Source of the DNA: Lachnospiraceae bacterium
Lineage (GTDB): Bacteria; Bacillota; Clostridia; Lachnospirales; Lachnospiraceae
Assembly: GCA_030537145.1 (NCBI GenBank)
Contig: JAUNON010000019.1
Location: 1 to 44,206 of the forward strand
DNA: 44,206 bases
Direction: 5' to 3'
The number at the start of each line of letters is the position of its first letter. Positions within the stretch are counted from its first letter, which is position 1. Made by a program: the position numbers and the translations under genes. Of the stretch, positions 39,340 through 44,206 are shown piece after piece. The notes under the pieces are model-generated. The model saw nothing but the letters and a program-made list of their open reading frames with translations, was not told the DNA's origin and ran no database searches.

Positions 39340-39780
39340 TCAGTGAAACGGGATATCGTCATCTATCCCATCCGGAACATTCATAAAACCATCTTCGGAA
39401 GGTCTGCTGCCGCTCGGATTTTGACCGTGTTCGATGCTCTGCTCGGATGCGGCTTTGCTTTCAGCAAATTCCTGCTCTTCAACTATCACGTCTGTCGTGT
39501 ATACTTTCTGGCCGTCTCTATTCGTGTAACTGCCAGTCTGGAGCCTTCCGGTAATCACCACTTTTAAGCCCTGGCGGAAATACTTTTCGGCAAATTCCGC
39601 ATCTTTTCCAAACGCCACACAGCTTATAAAATCTGCCGTGTTTTCTCCTTCTCTTCGGATCCGCCTGTCCACAGCCAGTTTATATCGGGCTATCGCCATA
39701 GCGTCCTGTGAACTATTCCGCTGTGTATAGCGTACTTCCGGATCCCTTGTAAGCCTTCCCATAAGGATTACCTTGTTCAT
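39340..39780 (-). CDS. ssb: Single-stranded DNA-binding protein
   Basis: 146-residue SSB: OB fold from MNKVILMGRLTRDPEVRYTQ, DAMAIARYKLAVDRRIRREG, ADFISCVAFGKDAEFAEKYF and LKVVITGRLQTGSYTNRDGQ, then a Ser/Gly-rich linker and the acidic tip DGIDDDIPFH. The tip ends IPFH rather than the bacterial IPF. AAGGAAGGAAGC precedes the ATG. It serves phage replication. Confidence 0.95.
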   Translation of the reverse strand: MNKVILMGRLTRDPEVRYTQRNSSQDAMAIARYKLAVDRRIRREGENTADFISCVAFGKDAEFAEKYFRQGLKVVITGRLQTGSYTNRDGQKVYTTDVIVEEQEFAESKAASEQSIEHGQNPSGSRPSEDGFMNVPDGIDDDIPFH

Positions 39781-39842
39781 GTGCTTCCTTCCTTTCTTAC
39801 TCTATTATTTTTACTCGCTCAAAATCATCCAATTCCTCAGTG

Positions 39843-40175
39843 TCAGTTTTTCTCACAAGATAGGATGGCATTATAAAGCCGATATAAAGAAGATCGATCA
39901 ACATCTTTCAACTGTAAAAGCCTTGAAGAGGGATCTTTTTGAAGAAATACCTGTATCCCATCACAGTAGAAGAAAATGAAAATAGATTTTCTATTGTGAG
40001 AAGCAAAATAGCATTTTCCGGAATTTTCAAATACATCAAGGCGGGACAAAAGCGAAAAAAGTTCCGGGTTTTCAGATTCGGGTATAGCAAAATAACTATC
40101 TGCATGATGCCAGGTTAATTCATGGGATAAGGTTTTTTTAATTAGGGTCAATACAAATTGTTCATTTTGGGGCAT
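39843..40175 (-). CDS. Hypothetical early protein
   Basis: 110-residue protein (MPQNEQFVLTLIKKTLSHEL) with a central beta region (CYFASHNRKSIFIFFYCDGI) and DVDRSSLYRLYNAIL at the end. AAAGGAG lies 8-10 bases before the ATG. I do not recognise a family. Its start lies within the last codons of an open but start-less frame (40162-40335). Confidence 0.55.
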   Translation of the reverse strand: MPQNEQFVLTLIKKTLSHELTWHHADSYFAIPESENPELFSLLSRLDVFENSGKCYFASHNRKSIFIFFYCDGIQVFLQKDPSSRLLQLKDVDRSSLYRLYNAILSCEKN

Positions 40176-40335
40176 AATTGCAGTTCTCCTTTTTCAAAAG
40201 TTCTCTGAAATGACAGAGATTATTAACAAGAAACACTTTATCGACCGTAGAGATTTCAAAAGACTCCCTTGTACGTATCGCATCAATAGAATTTTTAAAT
40301 CGTTTCCCGTTCCATAAATACTAGAGCTGGCGGCG
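40162..40335 (-). other. Protein-like reading frame without start codon
   Basis: Between the RNase H-like gene and 39843-40175 an open frame reads SIYGTGNDLKNSIDAIRTRE, SFEISTVDKVFLVNNLCHFR and ELLKKENCNYAPK-stop. It has protein-like composition but no ATG, GTG or TTG with a ribosome site. It could be a decayed small gene. Otherwise nothing recognisable lies in 40176-40320. Confidence 0.3.
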
Positions 40336-40740
40336 TTTCACTTCCTCCAAAATCCAGTTCGAAAACGGATGCTTTCCGGAAGTAATGCTTATTTCATGCT
40401 TACCGCACGCTTCCCATATCTGCTTCCACTCCGCTGCATTCGAAATCGGTTCATTTCTGGAATTCTTAAACCCATTTTCGGCCCAATCCGCAAGATAATG
40501 ACTGAACATATTCGCAACAAAGGTGTTCTGGGTGTATATATGGATCTCGCTTTGCTTTGTCATACGTTCCAGGGCCTTAATGATCGCATACAGCGTGGCA
40601 TTGTGGCAGGTGCCAATCTTTTTCCCGAACCCCTCCCGGGTCTGTTCCCCTTTTTTCGTGAAGCATTGTAATACATACCCATAGCGTTTTTCGGACTCTT
40701 TCGGGGAACTGTCGCATTCTATGTAGATATTTACCTGCAA
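40321..40740 (-). CDS. RNase H-like protein
   Basis: 139-residue protein from a TTG start (40740) with AAGGAGGGAATAAA upstream. The RNase H fold is suggested by MQVNIYIECDSSPKESEKRY-GYVL (first strand with Glu/Asp), NATLYAIIKALERM (helix), SEIHIYTQNTFVANM (strand and helix) and AEWKQIWEAC. Phage RNase H family members act on RNA-DNA hybrids in replication. It is unclear whether all catalytic carboxylates are present. The start lies one base after the Rep-like gene stop. Confidence 0.65.
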   Translation of the reverse strand: MQVNIYIECDSSPKESEKRYGYVLQCFTKKGEQTREGFGKKIGTCHNATLYAIIKALERMTKQSEIHIYTQNTFVANMFSHYLADWAENGFKNSRNEPISNAAEWKQIWEACGKHEISITSGKHPFSNWILEEVKRRQL

Positions 40741-40741
40741 T

Positions 40742-41506
40742 TTATTCCCTCCTTATCCGCAATAATGTATACGTCCGGTACGGGTATCCCCAGGGATTTA
40801 TCCCTTCATGATAGCTTTCTTTGTCCAGGTAAAACCCTTTCGGTATCCGTACGTGATAATCTTTATCAATCGGATCCCTGTCTTTTGGATCCTCAAACCG
40901 GCCGAAGGTTTTCCAGTGAAAAAAGATTTTTTCTTCCGGCTTCTTTATGGGCATATTGCGGGAAGCAGAATAATCACTCTCCCTGAGACGCTTGTCCGTC
41001 TTTGGCGTCTTGGTTATGTAGTTCGCCAGTTTTCGGAATTCCCCCACTGCATACATCAGTTGATTTGTCACCCGGCCATGTTCCCAGGCAGAGGCCAGGA
41101 TGACGTCCGTCTCCGGTATCCGGTTGACGATCAGATGGATATGCCATGCATTTTTTATTCCAACCTCAATATTTCGCATCCACCGGAGAACGGCACCCCG
41201 CTTTTTATATTCCTTTCTCACCTTCCGGATAAATTTTTGAAAATGTTTCTTCGCAGCGTCCATATCCGGCGGGCGGGCATCTTTTCTATAGGTCAGGTCT
41301 GTAAAATAATCATGCACTTCAAACCACTGCCTTAGCTTCAGCCTGGCGGTTCGCTCCCGGGTATACTGATTTATTTTTTCCATCTCTTCCGGAGTAGGCA
41401 TCTTTTTTTCCTTCCGCTTCTGCCCGGGTGCCCCATACCTGGCAGTATGGTATTCTGCTATCTCGATTGCATTCTTTGATCTCCATTTTTTTTGCTTGTA
41501 ACTCAT
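40742..41506 (-). CDS. HUH endonuclease-type replication protein (Rep-like)
   Basis: 254-residue protein from ATG 41506 (MSYKQKKWRSKNAIEIAEYH). The conserved centre is WMRNIEVGIKNAWHIHLIVNR, whose HIH (residues 122-124) matches the metal-binding HUH motif, followed by WEHGRVTNQ and KLANYITKT with a candidate nicking Tyr (163). It resembles replication-associated G2P/ORF2-type proteins of rolling-circle elements. It is first in the replication block, after a terminator and a predicted antisense RNA. A theta origin was not seen. Confidence 0.75.
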   Translation of the reverse strand: MSYKQKKWRSKNAIEIAEYHTARYGAPGQKRKEKKMPTPEEMEKINQYTRERTARLKLRQWFEVHDYFTDLTYRKDARPPDMDAAKKHFQKFIRKVRKEYKKRGAVLRWMRNIEVGIKNAWHIHLIVNRIPETDVILASAWEHGRVTNQLMYAVGEFRKLANYITKTPKTDKRLRESDYSASRNMPIKKPEEKIFFHWKTFGRFEDPKDRDPIDKDYHVRIPKGFYLDKESYHEGINPWGYPYRTYTLLRIRRE

Positions 41507-41542
41507 ATCATTCGGTCCTATCTTTAATACTTTTATCAAGTG

Positions 41543-41570
41543 AAAAACAGGGGTGATTTTCCCTGTTTTT
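41543..41570. terminator. Bidirectional terminator in front of the Rep-like gene
   Basis: AAAAACAGGG and CCCTGTTTTT with an 8-base loop, T-runs on both strands. It would stop early transcripts before the rep-like gene unless relieved. Confidence 0.75.
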
Positions 41571-41606
41571 CTTGACTTTAGACCCTATAGATGGTATGAT
41601 TTCATT

Positions 41607-41662
41607 GTTGGATAATCCATATCATCTATGGGTGGCCGGTATTTAAGTGCCGGCTTTTTTTC
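41607..41662 (+). ncRNA. Predicted small antisense RNA before the Rep-like gene
   Basis: Plus-strand TTGACT (41572-41577) and TATGAT (41595-41600), spacer 17 bases. A roughly 55-base RNA would end in GCCGG (41635-41639) with CCGGC (41650-41654) and seven T, overlapping the stop of the upstream gene (41661). An inverted repeat, ATAGATGGTAT/ATATCATCTAT (41587-41597 and 41619-41629), brackets the start point and may be an operator. The RNA is antisense to the leader between 41661-41918 and rep, recalling copy-control RNAs of rolling-circle plasmids. Confidence 0.6.
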
Positions 41663-41918
41663 ATGTCCTTTTCAGTGTCCTTTTGTGCCCGAATACCGCT
41701 TCGTATTCCGAAACCACTCCATTTTCTGTTCCGATCATAACCCGATACCAATATCCCCCTTCCTTGTCGGAGAACAGCTTGTACCACCTGCCATACGATC
41801 CCTGTACGATCCCGATTTCTTCTATTTCCCGTTCTGCAGCCCCATGGGCCGCCATGCACTCCACTGGCCAGGCATCTTTTAGGCACCTTTTTAATTCCTC
41901 TATTGTCCTGTTTCTCAT
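41661..41918 (-). CDS. Small early protein, unknown function
   Basis: 85-residue protein MRNRTIEELKRCLKDAWPVE, AAEREIEEIGIVQGSYGRWY, GYWYRVMIGTENGVVSEYEA. The ribosome site GAAGGGA lies 8 bases before the ATG. Composition and coupling to other early genes support it. No family was recognised. An overlapping frame (41626-41886) was discarded. Confidence 0.55.
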   Translation of the reverse strand: MRNRTIEELKRCLKDAWPVECMAAHGAAEREIEEIGIVQGSYGRWYKLFSDKEGGYWYRVMIGTENGVVSEYEAVFGHKRTLKRT

Positions 41919-42035
41919 TTTTAATTTCCCTTCACCACTTCCAGGGTCTCTTTGTCTATAGCCTAAAACTTCCGCCCTTCAAAATGCCGTTCCTAATCGC
42001 TTCCATTTTTGTCCTTTCTGTGCTATAGTAGATGT

Positions 42036-42084
42036 GTAAGTTTTTTCTTATGCCCTGATTGCTTTGGTCGGCTCAGGGCTTTTT
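42036..42084 (+). ncRNA. Possible second small antisense RNA in the early region
   Basis: Plus-strand extended -10 TGCTATAGT (42021-42029) without a good -35. A roughly 50-base RNA would end in GCCCTG (42052-42057) with CAGGGC (42074-42079) followed by TTTTTCTTTT. The terminator overlaps the end of the 42048-42278 gene, the same geometry as the other predicted antisense RNAs. Confidence 0.4.
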
Positions 42085-42278
42085 CTTTTGCTTATATCTT
42101 TCAGCCCGATCTCAAACAGGCCACATAACAATTCCGATACTTCCTCCGCCGTATATGTTTTATCCGGATGGACTTTGGCTATTCCGGTGAAATACCCGGA
42201 TAAATATGTTGTGGCTGTTCTCTGATCCATCCCGCTGGTGAGCTTTTCCAGATATGAAAGTTCTCTGCTATTTTTCAT
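42048..42278 (-). CDS. Small early protein, unknown function
   Basis: 76-residue protein MKNSRELSYLEKLTSGMDQR with TATTYLSGYFTGIAKVHPDK and TAEEVSELLCGLFEIGLKDI. It is helical and overlaps the upstream membrane-protein gene by 11 bases (GWDEK end). AAGGAAGG precedes the ATG. Function not recognised. Its last codons hold a plus-strand terminator. Confidence 0.6.
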   Translation of the reverse strand: MKNSRELSYLEKLTSGMDQRTATTYLSGYFTGIAKVHPDKTYTAEEVSELLCGLFEIGLKDISKRKSPEPTKAIRA

Positions 42279-42507
42279 CCCAGCCTTCCTTTCTCAGATC
42301 ATAGACCTGAAGCTCCCATCTGGTACGCTGCTGTTTCTTCCTGGGCTTTGTCAGGCAGAGAGATACCACTATTCCCAGCCAGTAAGCGCACAACGCCAGA
42401 AACATGATTTCCAGAAAATCCATATCCGTCAAAATCCATCCTGCTGCCATGGCGGTAAGAAAGAATAATATACCTGCCATGATTGCATTTATGTACCTTA
42501 ATCCCAT
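42268..42507 (-). CDS. Two-span early membrane protein
   Basis: 79-residue protein from ATG 42507 (MGLRYINAIMAGILFFLTAM) with a second span (FLEIMFLALCAYWLGIVVSL) and a basic C-terminus (KPRKKQQRTRWELQ). AAAGGAGG lies 6 bases before the ATG. The longer frame to 42558 has no ribosome site. A role in superinfection exclusion or host takeover is possible but unsupported. Confidence 0.65.
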   Translation of the reverse strand: MGLRYINAIMAGILFFLTAMAAGWILTDMDFLEIMFLALCAYWLGIVVSLCLTKPRKKQQRTRWELQVYDLRKEGWDEK

Positions 42508-42529
42508 GCTTGTCCTCCTTTCTCCGCCC

Positions 42530-42637
42530 TCAGGCGGATTTCTCCTCTGTGTCCTCATTTTTAATTTTGTAACTGATCTTTACACCCTCCTGATTTTCTA
42601 GGAGTTCAATGATTGTGGCTACAATTTTTTCTAACAT
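42530..42637 (-). CDS. 35-residue acidic early peptide
   Basis: MLEKIVATIIELLENQEGVK, then ISYKIKNEDTEEKSA. GAGGGGTGGTGTC lies before the ATG. It is an amphipathic helix and an acidic tail. It lies in front of the membrane-protein gene with 22 bases between. No function was recognised. Confidence 0.5.
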   Translation of the reverse strand: MLEKIVATIIELLENQEGVKISYKIKNEDTEEKSA

Positions 42638-42671
42638 GACACCACCCCTCTACCTTTTTTATGCTGTTCTG

Positions 42672-42690
42672 GTTGTACAACTTACGTTGT
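42672..42690. promoter_or_regulatory. Overlapping palindromes in the early leader
   Basis: GTTGTACAAC (42672-42681) and ACAACTTACGTTGT (42677-42690) overlap, giving a three-half-site arrangement of the ACAAC word. They lie in the 150-base gap 42638-42790 between early genes and may bind a regulator. Nothing else was identified in this gap. Confidence 0.4.
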
Positions 42691-42790
42691 CCTACAGTAC
42701 AAATATAATTTTATGTAACTGTATCTCCATCTTCCAAATATGGTTTAATAGCTGAAAATCATACATCTCAACGTGGCCCTGAAGGTGAAG

Positions 42791-43039
42791 CTATTTGCTT
42801 CTGTGCACTTTCTGCCTTTTCGCTTCCTCTTCTGCGGCTTTCAGTGGCACTCCGAATATAACGCCTACATTTGATCTCTCATGATAATAGCTGCATCTGT
42901 CTCCCGGCCTTACATTTCTTGATTTCTGACCGCAATAACCGCAGTCTATGGCATCCCATCCGCCGTCATAGTTTCTGCTGTAGTACTGTGTGTACTTACC
43001 ACATGTGATACATCTGTTTCCTATGATTTCGACTTTCAT
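42791..43039 (-). CDS. Zinc-ribbon early protein, first gene of the early operon
   Basis: 82-residue protein (MKVEIIGNRCITCGKYTQYY) with two Cys pairs, CITCG and CGYCG, forming a zinc ribbon, and a basic C-terminus (AEEEAKRQKVHRSK). GAGGAGGGTGTTAT precedes the ATG. It is transcribed from the operator-controlled promoter at 43089-43117. It could be a small DNA- or RNA-binding regulator, but this is not shown. Confidence 0.65.
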   Translation of the reverse strand: MKVEIIGNRCITCGKYTQYYSRNYDGGWDAIDCGYCGQKSRNVRPGDRCSYYHERSNVGVIFGVPLKAAEEEAKRQKVHRSK

Positions 43040-43058
43040 ATAACACCCTCCTCTTTTT

Positions 43059-43117
43059 ACGCCATTTTTTGGCGTTGTATGTATCTTTATATTACGCCAT
43101 AATTAGGCGTAAGTCAA
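43059..43117. promoter_or_regulatory. Divergent early/repressor promoters with two operators
   Basis: Two palindromes share the half-site ACGCC: ACGCCATTTTTTGGCGT (43059-43075) and TTACGCCATAATTAGGCGTAA (43092-43112). Leftward promoter TTGACT (43112-43117) and TAATAT (43089-43094) have a 17-base spacer covered by the second palindrome. Rightward promoter TTGTAT (43075-43080) and CATAAT (43098-43103) also have a 17-base spacer. This is the expected immunity switch for the XRE repressor at 43136. Confidence 0.85.
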
Positions 43118-43135
43118 GTTTTTTAGGAGGTGCTT

Positions 43136-43450
43136 ATGTTTAATGACAGGTTACGCGCCACAAGATTTTCCCGTGGCATTACTCAGCAAAAAACTGCCGA
43201 CGCAATAGGAACATCTCTCAGGCACTATCAGAAATACGAAAGTGGAGAAATCGAGCCCGATTTAAACCGTTTGGCTCAATTGGCCGATTTTTTTAATGTT
43301 CCTGCGGATTTTCTTTTGGAGCGGGACGATTATCTGAAATCTCTCGGAGTTTCCGTTGATGTATCCCCAGAAGGTCCTCCAAGGCATCCCAGACCTCAAA
43401 AGAACCACCGATTTCGGCATACTCAATCTTCTGATAGTGCCGAAGTGTGA
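43136..43450 (+). CDS. XRE-family prophage repressor
   Basis: 104-residue repressor starting MFNDRLRATRFSRGITQQKT. The helix-turn-helix is ITQQKTADAIGTSLRHYQKY (about 15-35), then the typical DLNRLAQLADFFNVPADFLL region and DDYLKSLGVSVDV. AGGAGG lies 5 bases before the ATG. No S24 autopeptidase domain is present, so induction needs another route, for example the antirepressors in this window. The last 158 bases overlap the opposite-strand XRE gene (43293-43523), and the C-terminus may have been shaped by this overlap. Confidence 0.9.
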   Translation: MFNDRLRATRFSRGITQQKTADAIGTSLRHYQKYESGEIEPDLNRLAQLADFFNVPADFLLERDDYLKSLGVSVDVSPEGPPRHPRPQKNHRFRHTQSSDSAEV

Positions 43451-43523
43451 GCCCTAACCTATCCGCCATTTGCTGCTGCGTCATGCCCGCTTCTTTGCGG
43501 GCCTTTTTCAGGTTCTCTCGCAT
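43293..43523 (-). CDS. Second XRE-family regulator, convergent and overlapping
   Basis: 76-residue protein MRENLKKARKEAGMTQQQMA, helix-turn-helix MTQQQMADRLGLTLRHYQKI, then GSFEVWDALEDLLGIHQRKL. GGAGG lies 7 bases before the ATG at 43523. A longer frame to 43619 is rejected for lack of a ribosome site. It is a small Cro/CI-like protein commonly seen in Firmicutes phages. Its 3' end lies fully within the repressor gene on the other strand, so the two transcripts are antisense over about 158 bases. Confidence 0.85.
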   Translation of the reverse strand: MRENLKKARKEAGMTQQQMADRLGLTLRHYQKIEYAEIGGSFEVWDALEDLLGIHQRKLREISDNRPAPKENPQEH

Positions 43524-43627
43524 ACTATTTCCTCCAATCCGGGGCCATGGCAACGGTCCAGAAGAAGATACCGGCGATGATGAATGGCAGCCGGCGTCCG
43601 TGCCAAATATTCTACTCATTTTTCTGA

Positions 43628-43657
43628 TTGCAGCTTTCTTACCTCTGATGGTATAAT
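43628..43657 (+). promoter_or_regulatory. Promoter of the 43682 gene
   Basis: TTGCAG (43628-43633) and TATAAT (43652-43657) with an 18-base spacer, 15 bases before a GGAGG ribosome site. The gap 43524-43681 otherwise shows only a start-less hydrophobic frame on the minus strand. Confidence 0.65.
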
Positions 43658-43681
43658 CATCATAAAAAACGGAGGTTTCAA

Positions 43682-44092
43682 ATGCTCACCAGAGAATGCA
43701 GGAGCGTATTAAATGAATTAAAATTGCTTACTTCCAATACAGAAGATGAGTTCTCATATCTTGGCGATACTACTTGTTTCTGTTTATCAAACGATGTAAA
43801 CCAAGAATATGATTATCAAAAATATCAATCTGAAATTTCTAGCATCATGCACCAGCTAGAAGCAGAAGGATATATTATTACTACTTGGAATGAATATCAC
43901 TTTCAACTCACACAAAAGGCAATCCACGAAAAACAATTCAAGCGTCACAAACGTCTCGAATACATCTCCGAGAAATGGATTAGCTTCATAGCACTAATTA
44001 TTTCCGCCCTTGCTCTCCTAAAATCCTATGGATATGGTATTGAACGCATCATCCATGAATGTATGAAACTATTAGAGCAATTATTGAAATAA
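43682..44092 (+). CDS. Membrane-anchored protein in the immunity region
   Basis: 136-residue protein. The N-terminal 85 residues (CRSVLNELKLLTSNTEDEF, SEISSIMHQLEAEGYIITTW, YHFQLTQKAIHEKQF) look like a winged-helix-type domain. One membrane span follows (WISFIALIISALALLKSYG). GGAGGTTTCAA lies before the ATG, and the gene has its own promoter. It is therefore likely expressed in the lysogen. Genes of this layout are frequent beside phage repressors, with no established function. Confidence 0.65.
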   Translation: MLTRECRSVLNELKLLTSNTEDEFSYLGDTTCFCLSNDVNQEYDYQKYQSEISSIMHQLEAEGYIITTWNEYHFQLTQKAIHEKQFKRHKRLEYISEKWISFIALIISALALLKSYGYGIERIIHECMKLLEQLLK

Positions 44093-44206
44093 TAAAAGTA
44101 ATCCTGCTTATTAAAGGAAAGCTTCCCCATGACCTGAATCCCCATTTATAATGTGGATATTGAATATTACGGTGCGGCAGAGCCGCCAGTCCGGTGTGGC
44201 GAGAGC
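44093..44206. other. Right window edge, no gene seen
   Basis: 114 bases without a supported gene. A small GC-rich inverted repeat, GCGGC-AGA-GCCGC, begins at about 44173. The integrase and attachment site expected for a prophage were not found here and probably lie further right. Confidence 0.5.

Noticed and set aside
39793..39904. 35-residue hydrophobic frame MLIDLLYIGFIMPSYLVRKT overlapping the end of 39843-40175
   Set aside because: No ribosome site and almost wholly inside another gene; the acidic end EELDDFERVKIIE looks protein-like, so it may be a scrap, but it cannot be supported.
43525..43615. Hydrophobic frame RLPFIIAGIFFWTVAMAPDW upstream of the leftward XRE gene
   Set aside because: Looks like a small membrane peptide but has no start codon after the preceding stop; not reported as a gene.

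Overview
The window reads as a siphovirus prophage (HK97-like capsid, long non-contractile tail) of a low-to-mid GC Gram-positive anaerobe, most probably a Lachnospiraceae-type gut Clostridium. The basis is strong AGGAGG ribosome sites, TTGACA/TATAAT promoters, an r1t/XhlA-type lysis set, and small early proteins of the kind common in that group. No integrase, tRNA or attachment site was seen, so at least the right end of the element is probably outside the window. The organism assignment is inference. Nearly all genes lie on the minus strand, so the phage programme runs from right to left.

Right to left: immunity and early switch (43.0-44.1 kb: two convergent, overlapping XRE repressors, operator palindromes, divergent promoters). 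Early and replication genes (38.9-43.0 kb: small proteins, an HUH Rep-like protein, RNase H-like protein, SSB, HNH protein). Methyltransferase block (35.5-38.9 kb: N6-MTase, a dam-like gene broken by a nonsense codon, C5-MTase). Small genes and a relic of an older packaging module (33.0-35.5 kb). Packaging and head (24.1-32.9 kb: HNH, TerS, TerL, portal, ClpP-like protease, major capsid, connector and tail-completion proteins, major tail protein, gpG/gpGT with a -1 slippery site). Tape measure (13.9-19.9 kb). Distal tail, a 2191-residue fibre with an S74 chaperone, holins and tail-type lysozyme (0-10.2 kb).

The late operon is interrupted by two cargo regions, 19.98-24.0 kb (between gpGT and tape measure) and 10.2-13.85 kb (between tape measure and Dit). 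They hold three related cassettes, built around a small ribbon-helix-helix (RHH) regulator, a predicted short RNA transcribed from the opposite strand and ending in a terminator at the RHH stop codon, and downstream an antirepressor (Rha, BRO-N or AntA type) or its remnant. This matches the logic of the phage P22 immI region (RHH repressors Mnt/Arc, antisense sar RNA, Ant antirepressor). Two cassettes share about 660 nearly identical bases, including a gene whose start codon is out of frame in both copies. Two cassettes are preceded by a secreted-protein gene and a GAGGGCGA-type terminator. The same antisense-RNA geometry recurs in the early region, once in front of the Rep-like gene. I regard this family of RHH/antisense-RNA/antirepressor cassettes as the most interesting content of the window.

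Other notable points are a possible -1 extension of the major capsid protein carrying a LEM/HeH-like domain, a TerS-to-minor-head deletion relic, a hicA gene truncated by a cassette next to an orphan hicB, and two intergenic repeats in front of methyltransferase genes. All functional names rest on reading the translated sequence and on family knowledge. No database search or structure prediction was run.
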